NCBI GenBank assembly: GCA_018417955.1
Contig: JACTVC010000001.1
Coordinates: forward strand, 3,348,001 to 3,412,000
DNA: 64,000 bases
Direction: 5' to 3'
Source: Laccaria trichodermophora
Taxonomy: Eukaryota > Basidiomycota > Agaricomycetes > Agaricales > Hydnangiaceae
Below the pieces are notes generated by a model. It was given only the letters and a program-made list of their open reading frames with translations, made no database searches and was not told the origin of the DNA. Made by a program: the position numbers and the translations under genes. How positions within the stretch are numbered: position 1 is the stretch's first letter; the number at the start of each line of letters is the position of its first letter. Shown here in pieces: positions 1 through 13,020 of this stretch.

Positions 1-180
1 GCTGGGTGAAGAGCCGGAAGAGCACTGGCACCCGTCCCCGCACGCCAAAGTACAAAAGGCTTTACTTAACCTTGGAATTCCACTTTTGTGCGTAAATCTC
101 CTTTGACCCGCAACAGTTCGGCCTTTGACAGGCAGCCATCTCTGCTTTATAGCACTGAACAAATTCATCATATGAACCTC
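1..180 (+). pseudogene. 3' remnant of hypothetical gene M, copy A
   Basis: The left edge matches the sequence that follows the last recognisable exon of gene M at about 19741-19960 and 43000-43170: a run ending in CTTGGAATTCCACTT and then TGAACCGCAACA or a close variant. No open frame of useful length is shared between copies here, so I read this only as the 3' end or 3' flank of a gene M copy lying outside the window. Function unknown. Confidence 0.3.
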
Positions 181-240
181 ATGGTCTGACAGCTTTACAT
201 CCCAGGCACGGGACCAACCGCCGCATCGCGCCAGCCAGCG

Positions 241-1200
241 GCAACCACAACAACAACCAGCTAAACATCTTTGGCAGCAACAACCCCCAACAACAACTTC
301 ATCAAACCCAACAGTCAGTATTTAGTATTCAGCCGACAAAGTCGTTACAAACGCAGCCGAAGCTACCAACAACCAGCTGCATGTGGAGGTCTCTTTGGAA
401 GCACTACAACCACGCAACAGCCAGCTGCGACTGGCGGTCTTTTGGGCGGCACTCACGCAACAGTCACCTGGTCAGTCTCTACACTTCCTTCCTTCCCTCT
501 TTGAAAGTAAGAGAACGAATCCTGATCTATATACAGCATGGTCCCAGTAATAGCCACAACCTCCGCGACCGCGTCAATGCCCAAAACCAACAAGCAACCG
601 ACACAAAAAACTCGGCGACCTCAAGCCGCTTCTCGAAGCCCTAACCACCGCGCATTCCATCTCCAACTCTACCCGCCTCCTCCGCGCATCGGCAAAACAA
701 ACCTAGATCGTACATTGATTGTTGACGTCCATGCAGTATTTGCATTTGTTGATTCCTTCGGCCAGGTCTTCAGAGATGGGGGGGACGTTGGAGGAGATTG
801 AGGATGAGATTAGGAAGGGACGGGTGAAGGGGAGGTTAAATGAGCTCTGGGCGTTGCTTGATGCTGTTAATGCTTCCATTGAGAGGGGACGAGGAGGGGG
901 TGGGGGCACGGGGGAGTGGGCTGTTGTTGATGATGAGGGCGTGGGGCAGATTACACAGGTGGGTTTCTTTCTTTTCGTTATTTTCGCCTTTTGAGGTTGA
1001 TTGATGTTGCGGCTTTTTTTTTTTTTCCACTTAGATCCTTTCGGAGCAGCAGGCGGGGCTGGCACACCTCACCAAGATTTTGCAAAAGTGGACCGCGGCG
1101 CCTGGTGGTGGTGGTAGTGGTGGTGGTGGGATGAATGGAGATGAGGTGGTTGAGAGGGAGAAGCTTTGGAGTAATCTTTAGAGTTCAACGAATACCTTGC
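241..1200 (+). pseudogene. Nup54 (FG nucleoporin) copy A, broken
   Basis: Remnant of the central-channel nucleoporin Nup54 (Nup57 of budding yeast), part of the Nup62 complex that forms the FG barrier of the nuclear pore. FG-type repeats (GGLFGSTTTTQQPAATGGL) appear near 380-450. They are followed by pieces of the conserved C-terminal coiled-coil domain: LRDRVNAQNQQATDTK near 565, then, in another frame, TAHSISNSTRLLRASAKQ near 650, and EEIEDEIRKGRVKGRLNELW near 795-850. A final exon after an intron at about 958-1033 reads SEQQAGLAHLTKILQKW. These pieces lie in different frames and include a stop near 700, so the gene is a pseudogene. It has also lost the segment from the FG region to the C-terminal domain (YNLVNPNQVNLYGRPPNATDD) that copy B keeps at 8440-8560. 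Family assignment is firm; inactivation is seen directly. Confidence 0.75.
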
Positions 1201-1394
1201 GGAAGAGTGCGTTGCGTTGATGATGGTCTTCACCGCGTATTGCCAGTGTTTGGGCCTGGCACTCGCCATTTGTGTGTGGTATTACTGTGATATATATTAC
1301 ACTGTAACTCTGGCAGCGATCTCAGTGTTAATATTGTAATTCCTATCGAAGATGCATGTAGCAAGTGTCAAGTTGGTGTCAAGGTTGTTTTGCT

Positions 1395-1829
1395 GGAGGC
1401 ATCACGAATTCATCTCCGACTCACGATCACGTCTCTCTTGACCATCGCTTCCACCATCAAACTTGTTATGAGAAGTCCCACTCAAAACCTCTCGTTTGGT
1501 AGATGTATATGCTGAGTGTGCATTCTGTTGTCCTTCGTCTGAGCGCGTGAGTCCAAATTGGAGCATTTTGTAGCATTTTTCGTGCGTAAAGCTTGCTGAT
1601 ATAGTGAGCGGGTGCTGTCGATGATTTGAACTTTGGAGCAAATACAGGCCAGGCAGACTCGGACGTCAAAACATAACGGAACTTTTCAGAAGACAAAAAG
1701 TAACGACGTCGAGCATTGTCCAACACGTGGGGGTGCTGTCGGGCCTTTCCGAGCGACCCAATCTGTGCTACAAGCAACTTTGGCATTATCATATTCATTA
1801 CCGCGAACGGTCGAGGATTATAGGACGTG
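1395..1829 (+). promoter_or_regulatory. Conserved 5' region of Rho-G copy A
   Basis: Noncoding sequence upstream of the Rho-G start contains islands repeated before the other copies: CCTTCGTCTGAGCGCGTGAG (1531), a GTGCGTAAAGCTT block (1580), TCAAAACATAACGG (1667), a GTGCTGTCGGGCCTTTCCGA block (1733) and GAGGATTATAGGA just before the ATG (1813). Matching blocks lie at 9600-9892, 57975-58275 and 62080-62326. Conservation of these islands among otherwise diverging spacers suggests a shared promoter or 5' UTR. No factor-binding site is assigned. Confidence 0.45.
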
Positions 1830-4800
1830 ATGGCTCTGATCCACCGAAAACTCGTCATCGTAGGTGACGGTTGCGCAGGGAAGGTTTGTCCGGACATATC
1901 GCAATGCGGAAAGTTGCATAAATGACATTGACTACTGTATGTCGCAGACGGCGTTGCTCGTTACATTCTCGAAGGGAACCTTCCCAGAGGTATGTGGATA
2001 TTAATTGTTTGGAGCGTCACAGATAACACTCGTGAACAGATATCGGTCCCATGTCCCTTTGAAGATTACGTCGCCGACGTTGAGGTGGATGGAAAGCATG
2101 TTGAGTTGGCGTTATGGTGTATGGCTGGTCAGGAAGACTATGATCGCTTGCGTCCTCTGGCATACCCCGACTCGCACGTTATTCTTATATGTTTTAGCAT
2201 TGATAGTCCCGATTCCCTGGACAACGTCCAAGAGAAGGTGTGTAGCAAGCTCCTCAATACCTCAGTGCTAATATTGATTTTTCGATTATCGCAGTGGTTT
2301 CCTGAGGTCGACCACTTCTGTCACGGACTCCCTATCATCCTTGTAGGTGCGAAAAAAGACCTGAGAAGAGATCCGAGAACCATTGAAGAACTACGGAGGA
2401 CGAATCAACGTCCAGTGACCGTTGAAGAGGTAGGTTGAGCTTAACTTGGAAGAGGTACTCTCCTCCACTACCATTTCATACCAGGGACAGGCAGTTGCCA
2501 AGAAAATCGGAGCAAGGCACTATGTTGAGTGCTCTAGCAAGACTGGAGAGGGGCTTCGCGAAGTGTTTCAAATTGCAACTCGCGAGGCATTGCGTCCCCG
2601 TCCAAAACCCCCTCCAAAGAAGTTCGATAAACTTAAGGGATTGTTAAAGTCATCATCGAAAAATGAGGATGTGGAATCTGAAAAAGCGCCTCAATTAGAT
2701 GCCTCCGAACAGCAAGAATTGAAGAGATTACTGGCAGCGGCCGTCGCCGTTGCGCCCCCTCCGCTGAAAAAGTTTAGGTTGTTGATCATCGGGAAAACGG
2801 GGTGCGGCAAAACCACAATTCTGTATAAAGTTAGCAGTTCCAACCAGCTTCTACGTCTTATGAAGCGATTAACTTTTCGTTCCAGGTGTGTGGCGGGAAT
2901 ATGGTGGGCGTGACCAAGCTCTCGCAAGGCTTACATTTCATATTTGCCATTTCAGGTGGACGCGCCCAGCACCACGGTGAGTGCAAAGTCGTTCGACTCG
3001 TACCACGCAGAAACCAAATGCGATGTCTTAAGAGAGGTACCCATAATATTGAAAAAGAAATCGAATTCGAGGGGAACAACAAGATTATCGCGCATGACTC
3101 CGAGGGATTTGAAGCGGGAAAGCAGGCAGAGGTGGACGTCGTTTGGAAATTCATCGATAGTCGTTCACGGGCAAAAGACATAAATCAGAAATTGCATATG
3201 GTGTGGTTCGTCTTGCTCCTTTTACTCGTTGTGGACAAGCTCATTCGAATTGCTGCAGGTACTGCATGGAGATGAATTCTCGGCCCATCCAGCAAGCAGA
3301 GAAAGATTTTTTTTCGATGCCTTTAACAGGTCAGATCAAAGATGAATCACCCTCTTCAAACGTGACGTTTTCCCATAGTACCGGTCGTGGCCATCGTGAC
3401 CAAGTTCGATACATTTCTACAAGATATCCAGCAGAAACTGGAAGAAAAAGCCGAAGAAGAAGACGAGGAATTTGATGACGACGAGGTCGAAAAGCTTGCC
3501 GTTATTGAGGCAGACAAACGGTTCGAGCAGCACTACAAGAAACCCCTTGAGAGCATGAAGTATCCACCAAGGGCCGTTGTGACTCTATCTGAAGGTGAAA
3601 CAGCTTGGTGTGCAAAGTTGCATCGTGTTTGACTAGAAATTACTTGAAGTGCACAAGTCGGCTCCGGACGATAGTCGCTTAGCCCGATTGATTGATGAAT
3701 CACTGAAAGTATTGTCTCTGACAGAAGCGCAGCGTCAAGCACGAAGCAGTTATGTCGTTGCGCCCCCTGCGCTCAAAAAAATTAGGTTGTTGATCATTGG
3801 GAAAAGGGGATGCGGCAAAACCACAATTCTGTCTAAAGTTAGCAGTTCAACCAGCTTTTCCATCTTATGAAGCCACTAACTTTGCGTTCCAGGTGTGTGG
3901 CGGGAATATGGTGAGAGTGACCAAGCTCCCGCAAGGCTTACATTTCATATTTGCCATTTGAGGTGGACGCGCCGAGCACCACGGTGAGAGCAAAGTCGTT
4001 CGACTTGTATATCATGCACAAACCAAAGGCGACGTCTTAAGAATGGTATCCATGACATTGAAAAAGAAATTGAATTCGAAGGGGACAGTAAGATTATTGC
4101 GCATGATTCTGAGGGTTTTGAAGCGGGAAAGCAGGAAGAGCTGGACGTTGTTTGGAAATTCATCCATAGTCGTTCACGGACAAAGGACGCAAATCAGAAA
4201 TTGCATTTGGTGTGGTTCGTCTTACTCCTTTTTCTCGCAGTGGACAAGCTCAGTCGAATTGCCGTAGGTACTGCATGGAGATGAATTCTCAGCCCATCCA
4301 GCAAGCAGAGAAGAATTTTTTTTCGACGTTTTTGACAGGTAAGATTCAGAGATGAATGACACCCTTCAACCGTGATGCGTCCCATAGTACCGGTCGTGGC
4401 CATTGTGACTAAGTTCGACACATTTCTAGAAGATATGCTGCAGAAATTTGAAGGAAAAGCTGAAGAAGAAGACGAGGAGGTTGATGATGACGAACTCGAA
4501 AAGCTTGCCTTTATTGAGACAGATAAACGGTTCGAGCAGCACTACAAGAAACCCCTTTTGAGCATGAAGTATCCACCAAGGGCCGTTGTGACTCTTTCTC
4601 AAGGTGAAATAGCTTGGTGTGCAAAGTTGCATCGTGTTTGACGAGACATTACTTGAAGTGCACAAGTCGACTCCGGACGATAGTCGCTTAGCCCAATTGA
4701 TTGATGAATCACTGAAAGTATTGTCTCTGACAGAAACGCAGCGTCAAGCACCAAGCGGTTATGACCTTCGCAATTTTTTCGCCTCCGCCCAAAGTGCCGA

Positions 4801-4834
4801 TAGTAAAGTTAAACTCACCACGTCTGCTGCGTAA
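1830..4834 (+). CDS. Rho1-like GTPase fused to two tandem G domains (Rho-G-G), copy A
   Basis: Multi-exon gene, about 711 aa by my splicing. Exons 1-5 (1830-1883, 1948-1989, 2040-2237, 2295-2429, 2485-2829) encode a Rho1-type domain: P-loop [57 protein letters not shown] and ECSSKTGEG. The usual switch-II DTAGQE is CMAGQE, losing the Mg-coordinating Asp. There is no CAAX tail; a Ser/Glu-rich linker leads to an AIG1-like G domain of basidiomycete type with P-loop [20 protein letters not shown] (DxxG) and VAIVTKFD (G4). Exons 6-10 are 2886-2903, 2956-2976, 3033-3205, 3259-3329 and 3379-3594. Exon 11 (3650-3837) runs straight into a second P-loop, [11 protein letters not shown], and the whole G domain repeats to 4834. 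All donors and acceptors are GT/AG and the frame stays open. The stop TAA overlaps a GTAA donor-like site, so a short extra 3' exon is possible. Function unknown. Confidence 0.75.
2750..4834 (+). repeat. Tandem duplication of the G-domain segment inside Rho-G copy A
   Basis: The segment from GTTGCGCCCCCTCCGCTGAAA (about 2750) to about 3763 is repeated from about 3764 to 4834, including all introns in the same places. The join lies between codons for QARSSY and VAPPALKK, so the second copy entered in frame. The other Rho-G copies (B, E, and F as far as seen) have only one G domain. Unit length is about 1.01 kb. Confidence 0.85.
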
Positions 4835-4990
4835 TTATCATTCCCCTCCATCACTGGATGTTTCATTCATTGAACGTTGACTTTTGCTTCGCTAGAAATG
4901 GATTGAATTGTCGGTGCTCAATAAACATATCTGACCCCATCTTAAACCGTCATTTCCTCAGGGAACTATTATAAAAATCACTCCGAGAAG

Positions 4991-5566
4991 ATGTTCCGTG
5001 GCGGACCTTTCATCAAGACTTGGGACACCTTTTGGACAGATCCCACATCGGGGCCTCAAGCACCCATCAAGGTAAGCAATACGATCCCCTGTACTAGTAC
5101 CAAGTTTATTGATATGTTTTCTTCCCACAAGCTTATTCGTCTCTTGGAAAAACATTTGGATGACAGCCGACGTCTCATAGGCCACCGACAATCATCCGAC
5201 TTCTCCGAGGTGAATGCCGACCCCGATTTGCTGGCCTTCTGTAGGTGGGAACAGCGGGTAGCAGGTTAGTGAATGTTTTCTTCGTTGTAATGGGTATCAA
5301 TAGGCTGACTACGGCAATGCGAAGACACGACGCTCATTATGGAGAAGATTTATGTTTTCAATATCAGCGATGAGAAAACGCTTGAAGCTATGATAAAATG
5401 GTATGACCAAGGCAGCAATACGGCGACATACATTCGGGAGGAAGTAATGCAACTTTATCGACAACGCCGGTCAGAGACGTACCAAGTACCAAAGGAGTGG
5501 TCCGAGAAAGTTGCACAGCCGTTAATCGATATTGTGTGCAAGCGGCCGGTAGAGGTTCCAGGGTAG
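4991..5566 (+). CDS. Small 'MFRGGPF' protein, copy A
   Basis: Three-exon gene: 4991-5071, 5132-5264 and 5325-5566, about 151 aa. It begins MFRGGPFIKTWDTFWTDP, continues LIRLLEKHLDDSRRLIG and DPDLLAFCRWEQRV, then MEKIYVFNISDEKTLEAMIK, and ends CKRPVEVPG. Exon phases match exactly (0, then 1), and copy B at 12051-12626 has the same structure, which supports a real gene. It is predicted soluble, alpha-helical and without a signal peptide or membrane segment. I do not recognise the family. It always lies about 0.15 kb downstream of a Rho-G gene or its remnant on the same strand, so a linked role is possible but unproven. Confidence 0.6.
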
Positions 5567-6009
5567 ATTTCATCCCCCAGAGCAAACATGCGCACTACAT
5601 ATATCTCATCGAATATACTTGGGCTCCCGATGCTGACTGAATAGCATTTCGGGAACTTCTTCGTCAGCCCAGGGTCACATTTGTTATTCAAGACGACTGC
5701 CATATCCGCAAGGGGATCCTCGATGGTACATTATAAAATCATACAGGAACCGTGCGTACAAGTCGCCTCTAGATGTCGAAATGGTCCACCAACATGGGCG
5801 CATAGACCAATAGACACAATTCTTTCTTCTGTAAATCTCGCCAGGTGAGCGATACATCGGAATGTGTATTCTGACAGGGTGGTTGGCCTTTTAAGAAGAG
5901 CATTAGATCATGATTATGAAGAACACACACAAGATAAGCAGCATCGTATAATCAAGTTTTTCTATCTGCCCCATCCAGTCATGGCCGGCTAGGCCGAAAG
6001 CTTTCAAAG
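5567..6009. other. Spacer with fragments shared with block 2
   Basis: No gene is supported. About 5640-5725 resembles 13200-13280, and about 5725-5960 resembles 14060-14310 (both contain TTTCTTCTGTAAATCTCGCCA), so this is the block-2 spacer with roughly 0.8 kb deleted. On the reverse strand a short motif, WRDLQKKDLRQFGYAP in block 2, is only partly kept here, so any coding use is doubtful. Confidence 0.4.
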
Positions 6010-6541
6010 GTGGAAACCCGTAGATACGGCAATTTTAATTAGCATGTATCTGAGTGCGTGTTTCGGAACACCCGGGTGAGGCTTTGATCATCATGAAGAC
6101 TGGTGGAGACAACTTTGGACAGTTGGGAATCAAATGGAGGCAAAACAAGTAAAATGCCACGCTGAAGCAGTGTTTCTGACCGTTTTTGAGATTGTGGGTC
6201 GGATGAGGAGGAAGAGGAGGAAGAAATTGACGATGGTCCAGAGGAGCCGGAGAGGAAGGGGAGGAAGAAGTTGATGATGGTCCAGAGGAGCCGGGCGTGG
6301 AAGCAGAGGAGGAGGAGGAGGGCCTTGAATTGGTGCTGGAGGGGGAAGGAGACATTGTAATCACCTAAGTTCCTTCGTCCGGAGATATTGCAAACAGCGA
6401 GTCTTTCACTTGGAAACGGTGTCTGGAGGCGGGGTTGTATCATTTGGAAAATTATATGGATAGAGCGCAGATATACGTACCCAGCAATTCTTCCCCGATA
6501 CCGGCTTGGATATACTGCAATTCTAGTGCTTTCTGTGGCAT
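6010..6541 (-). pseudogene. Hypothetical gene X, copy A
   Basis: Reverse-strand gene-like region. A first exon starts MPQKALELQYIQAGIGEELL (6541 down to 6481) and ends at a GTACGT donor. Downstream pieces shared with copy B (14907-14360) are RLQTPFPSERLAVCNISGRR near 6440-6380 and a DSQLSKV..TSLHDDQS motif near 6130-6080. Between them this copy carries a Ser/Pro-rich stretch encoded by GGAGGA/TCC repeats, including two copies of a TGATGGTCCAGAGGAGCCG-like unit (6230, 6275), absent from copy B. The frames do not join into one clear protein, so I call it a probable pseudogene of unknown function. Confidence 0.35.
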
Positions 6542-6779
6542 CGAAAAACTAAGCGTGGTTGCAGGACAATTTTTCATTACAGGTTCGAGGCAACCCCTGA
6601 TTGGAAAAAAGGTATGAGCATCCTTCGTAGTAAAAACAGACGAAATCCTTACCCGTTGGTTGTTGAACACATCTTTCGAGGCCAACTAGAGACAAAACAA
6701 AGGTGGTCCGCGTTAAGGTCAGAACACGAGATCCGCTTAGAACAAACCAAACATCTTGCCGGCCAAGTTCGAATTCCAA

Positions 6780-7330
6780 ATATGAGGACGATAGTCCTCG
6801 CGTGGTTGCATCTAGGGTCTTGAGTTAAGACGATGCAGGAGGATGCTCCACGCCATGCGGGAAGGCTTGAAGCTAGATGACGAGGGCAAAGGACTGCTAA
6901 GTTTCGTGAGCAAGGAATGTGGCAGTGGCACGGTCTGGCACGGTGGAGACAACTTGAACTCACCAGGAAGGCGTCTGTTGACGAGCGTCAAGCCAACTAG
7001 CGCGAAACCGATGAGAAAACGGTGTAGCTTCATTCTCCCCTCGCGAAATTAAAATGTCCATCTGTGCGCTCGGACAAAACGGAGAAGTGAAGAACACAGT
7101 GAAAAGAACACTGATCCAAAAATAGATCGGTTCATGGTCACCGACGGTCAACCAGTCGCTGCTGCGCCTGGTCACCACTACAAAACTCAACGTCGTCCCC
7201 GTACGGATTGAGCGTACGCTCGTCTTGACCCTTCTCGGTGCGTTTGGCCGCTCCCAGATCTCAATATCAGCCGAAGCACTTTCTTCAACTACATACATGT
7301 GCGCGCTTGAACTGCAAGGTAGGCCCAGAA
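6780..7330. other. Conserved spacer between X and M, copy A/B boundary
   Basis: Intergenic sequence repeated at 14960-15255 and 31560-32050: a block with GCGGGAAGGCTTGA followed by GAGGGCAAAGGACTGCTAAG, then ATGGTCACC..., CTTCTC.G.GCGTTTGGCCGC, and TTCCACATACATGTGCGCGC near 7285. I see no convincing coding exon. It is the likely 5' region of gene M. In block 3 it is the insertion site of the nested MITE/hAT and in block 4 of the gypsy element. Confidence 0.4.
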
Positions 7331-7470
7331 ATCTTTTCCATCATGTATTATTTAGCAAATTTCTTTCCGTAGCAGCGGCGTCCCCATCCACAGGGTTGTA
7401 CCTAAGCATCTGAAAGCAGTTGCTGCTCCGCCCCCACTTTTCCCGTGAACCTCACTTTCCCATTCTTCAT

Positions 7471-7755
7471 CATGCCGTCCGGCCTCTTCTCCCTTGTCTC
7501 AAGCACAGTTTACTCTCTGGAAACCTTCCGCCCATCCTCAGGACTCGCCTATGCTGCTTCCACCTGCTCCCGAGGTTCCTGCCCAGCTTGTCGACGAAGG
7601 CAGTCCACACACCCACACCATTTTCTAGATGTCAAAGGTATGGGTTCAATACCTCCACGCATAACACACGTCTAACAACGATACTACTAGGTCGTAGACT
7701 CGTAATTCTCCTGCAAGGCCTTCAAGCCGGAAAGGAGGTTGTAGTTATCAAGTAG
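7471..7755 (+). pseudogene. Hypothetical gene M, copy B (frameshifted, partial)
   Basis: It starts ATGCCGTCCGGCCTC, matching the start of copy D (42497, ATGCCATCTTCGGCCTC) but short by two bases, which shifts the frame. The copy D frame (PLLLPPAPKVPAHLVDESS-like) resumes downstream as MLLPPAPEVPAQLVDE near 7550. A 55-bp intron (7638-7690, GTATGGGT...ACTAG) precedes a last exon encoding LQAGKEVVVIK. The middle exon seen in copies C and D (EFNEK...DLAGNGLKV) is missing. Function not recognised. Confidence 0.4.
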
Positions 7756-7789
7756 CTGCAGCCTATTCGGCACTACGTCCACAACCCAG

Positions 7790-9250
7790 CAACCCGCTGC
7801 GGGCAGTGGTTGTCTTTTCGGCAGGACAACAAGCCAATAGCCAGCTCCGGCTGATGGTCTTTTTGGGAGCACAACGACCACCACTTAACCCAGCGCTGGG
7901 GGTCTGTTTGGGAACACCCAATCTACCAAGACGAATACTGGCGGGGTTTGTTCGGAATGACGGTACGATGACTGGCCAGAATATAAGTGGCGGTGGCTTA
8001 TTCAAGTTTGGAGGTAGCCAGGCAAAACCGGCTGGTGGAGGCTTGTTTGGGAGTACGACGACGACCCCGACGAATACGAACAACTTGATCGGGGGCGGCC
8101 AGCAACAGCAACCCAATTCATTCGGGGGTAGCATTAACACCAATCTGCTGTTGGGCGGTAACAATCTCTTTGGGAGTAGTACCCTAGGAACCAGCGCTTT
8201 TGGGAGCGGGCAGCAGCCACAGCAGCAGCAGTTGACTGCTGGGAGCCTTCTTTCGTCTAAATCGGCTGGAGGGTTGGGACAGCAGCAAAATGATTCTGCG
8301 AGTCAACATGCTGATATCACTGCTCGGTTAGAAGGGATATATAATGCGTGAAAGCCTGTTTCTCCTCAGTGTCGATTTCAGGTACCTTTTTTTGTTGGTT
8401 GTTTTCTTCGATTGGTTATGGAACTGACGGTGACTTGACAGCCCAACTTTTACAACCTTGTGAATCCGAATCAAGTCAATTTGTATGGCCGTCCGCCAAA
8501 TGCTACGGATGACGTCCTCTGGAAAAAGGCACAGCGAGAGAACCCCGATCCATCCTGGTCAGTTTCTTTCGTCTCTTTGAACGATTCATGATCCAACTTA
8601 TCTACAGCACATCGGCTTCGACGACCGACTCGACCGACTCGACGCCCCAAACCAACAAGCAACCACGCACACCAAAAAACTCGATCACGTCTCGAAGCCC
8701 TTTCCACAGCCCACTCCATCTCAAACTCCACCCACCTCCTCCGCGCATCCGCAAAACAAACGCAGATCGTGCATCGGTTGTTGGCGTTCGTGCAGCATTT
8801 GCATTTGTTGATTCCTTCGGTTAGGTCTTCGGCCATTACGCCGAAGGAGGAGGAGATGAGCACGTTGGAGGAGATTGAGGATGAGCTCAAGAAGGGGCGG
8901 GTGAAGGGGAGGTTGAATGAGTTTTGGGTGTTGCTTGAGACTATTAATGCGTGGATTGAGGCAGGGGTGAGGTGGGGGAGTGGTCTGACGATGATGATGA
9001 GGGGTTGGGGCAGATTGCATAGGTGGGTTTTTGCGTTCTTCCCTTTTTGTTTGAGGTTGATTGACGTTGTGGGTTTTTAGAGCCTTTCGGAGCAGCAGGC
9101 GGGGCTAGCCAGGGCTAGCACACCTCATTGAGATGTTACAAAAGTGCCAGAGAGACTTGACGGTTATCATGGGGACTGCGGCGCCTGGTGGTGGTGGTGG
9201 GATGAATGGAGATGAGGTGGTTCAAGTGTAGAAGCTTTGGAGTAATCCAT
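7790..9250 (+). pseudogene. Nup54 (FG nucleoporin) copy B, broken
   Basis: Best preserved Nup54 copy. FG region: degraded at 7800-7960, then open from GGGLFKFGGSQAKPAGGGLF to RLEGIYNA (about 7985-8348). The codon after NA is TGA (8349-8351) where Nup54 proteins have Trp, and the reading continues KPVSPQCRFQ to a donor at 8382. The next exon (about 8443-8560) gives FYNLVNPNQVNLYGRPPN and DDVLWKKAQRENPDPS, the Nup54 signature. After another intron, IGFDDRLDRLDAPNQQATTH shifts frame into RLEALSTAHSISNSTHLLRA, then VQHLHLLIPSVRSSAITPKE and EIEDELKKGRVKGRLNEFW. A frameshift near 8990 loses the remainder, though the last exon (SEQQAGLA...) is still visible near 9080. Family identification is firm and the lesions are explicit. 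The working Nup54 gene is presumably elsewhere. Confidence 0.85.
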
Positions 9251-9419
9251 GGAGTTCAATTGCAATGAATAGCGTGCAGGAGAGTGCGTTGCATGGTTTT
9301 CATCACGTATTTGTGTTTCGGCGTGGCATTCGTCCTTTGTTATGCTATTACTGTGATGTATAAAGTAGCGGCGGTAGCAAGTGTCTGCAAGTCTTAAGAT
9401 TGTTTTGCCAATGCGTCAC

Positions 9420-9892
9420 GAATTCATCTCCGACTCAACCATCTCTTGCCTGACCACCACTTCCACTATTGTATTTGGAGACTGAAATGCAAATTTCGGA
9501 CGCCACCGTCAACGTATTTCTCGACTGGCACGATAAAATTCGGTTCAGCCTACTCCACAAGTTTTATCATTTCGATTGGTGGATATGAATGCTCAGTGTA
9601 CATTCCCTCGTGCTTCGTCTGAACGCGTGAGTCTGAAGTGGAGCATTTTACGTACGTAAAGTGCCGTCGATGACTCTGAACGTTGAAGCAAATATATGAA
9701 CAGGAAAACATCAAAACATAACGGAGGCTTTCATACGACAAAAGGTAGCGACATCGGCGCCAACATTTCACCACTTATTCAACACGTGGAGTGCTGTCGG
9801 GCCTTTCCGACAGACCGAATTTGAACGTGAACTACAAGCAATTTGGCATTCGTCAGTCCACTACAGCGAACGGTTGAGGATTATAGGAGGCG
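9420..9892 (+). promoter_or_regulatory. Conserved 5' region of Rho-G copy B
   Basis: This carries the same islands as before copy A: GAATTCATCTCCGACTCA (9420), CTTCGTCTGAACGCGTGAG (9612), TCAAAACATAACGG (9711), GTGCTGTCGGGCCTTTCCGA (9791) and GAGGATTATAGGA (9875). Probable promoter or 5' UTR of the gene that follows. Confidence 0.4.
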
Positions 9893-11886
<1,994 letters not shown>

Positions 11887-12050
11887 GTATCGTTCGCCTT
11901 CATCACTGGCATTGCGTGCTCCAGTCATTGAACGTTGACCCCTGTTTTTCTAGGAATGGATTAAGTTGTTGGTTCTCAATAAGTATATGTACCCCTTTTT
12001 AAACGGCCGTTGTTTCCTCAGGGAACTATTCTAAAAATTACTCCGAGAAG

Positions 12051-12626
12051 ATGTTCCGTTGCGGACCTTTCATCAAGACTTGGGAAACCTTTTGGACCGA
12101 CCCTACATCAGGGCCTCAAGCACCAATCAAGGTAGGTGACACGATCCACTGTAATATCAGGTTCATTGATATGTTTCCTTCCCACAAGCTTGTTCGCCTC
12201 TTGGAAAAACATTTGGATGATAGCCGACGTCTCATAGGCCACCCAAAATCATCCGACCTCACTGAAGTGAACGGCGATCCCGCTTTGTTGGCCTTCTGTA
12301 GGTGGGAACAGCGGGTAGCAGGTTAGTGAATGTTTTCTCGGTTGTAATGGGTATCAGTAGGCTGACTACGGCAATGCCAAGACACCACGCTCATCATGGA
12401 GAAAATCTATGTTTTCAATATTAGCGATGAGAGAACGCTCGAAGCTATGATAAAATGGTATGATCAGGGAAGCAATCATACGGCGACATACATTCGGAAG
12501 GAAGTGATGCAACTTTATCGAGAACGCCGGTCAGAGACTTACCAGATACCGAAGGAATGGTCTGAGGAAGTTGCACAGCCGTTAATTGATATCGTCTGCC
12601 GTCGACCGGTAGAGGTTCCAGGTTAG
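12051..12626 (+). CDS. Small 'MFRGGPF' protein, copy B
   Basis: Three exons, 12051-12131, 12189-12321 and 12382-12626, with the same junction phases as copy A. It starts MFRCGPFIKTWETFWTDP (the second Gly replaced by Cys), continues LVRLLEKHLDDSRRLIGHP and DPALLAFCRWEQRV, and ends CRRPVEVPG. One extra codon in the third exon (QGSNHTATYI for QGSNTATYI) separates it from copy A. It is intact although the Rho-G gene upstream is broken, which suggests it is expressed on its own. Family not recognised; no signal peptide or membrane segment seen. Confidence 0.6.
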
Positions 12627-12744
12627 ATTTATGAGCAGATTCATCCGCCAGAACAAGCTTGTGCACTACATATATTCCTCATATGATGAAATATACTTGG
12701 GCCGATGCTGACTCAATAAGCTACTCGCGTAAGATAGCTTTGAT

Positions 12745-13020
12745 TTGGAATCAATGTTAATGTTTCATTCCTGCATTTCATAAATTGTATCACCACCAGA
12801 ATCTGGTGGAGCATCCCAACAGACCTATCGTAAACAACATGAAGGGAGTAATATGTACCGGATCATGAAAGCCTTCCAAGAATTCAACCTGCATTGACAC
12901 TGCGCCATCCTTCTCTGATCTGGGAGTACGAGATACCCGCCAGCCCGATCAATGCTTGTAACCAGTTTACGATGCTTGACATCCATTAACGACTTGGCAA
13001 CACGACTCGGATGCAAGGTG
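12745..13020 (-). pseudogene. 3' stub of an NLR gene
   Basis: About 270 bp resembling 44500-44780, the 3' end of NLR copy 2 on the reverse strand: the GTTTCATTCCTGCAT block, then GGGAGTAATATGTACCGGAT, then GATCAATGC.TGTAACCA. Only the last part of the C-terminal exon remains, with indels. It shows that block 2 once carried an NLR convergent to the MFRGGPF gene, as in blocks 3 and 4, and lost it by deletion. Confidence 0.55.

Noticed and set aside
6035..6443. Two Ser/Pro-rich reverse ORFs as separate proteins
   Set aside because: Overlapping frames over GGA/GGAGGA simple repeats; at best an exon of gene X, broken by repeats absent from copy B.
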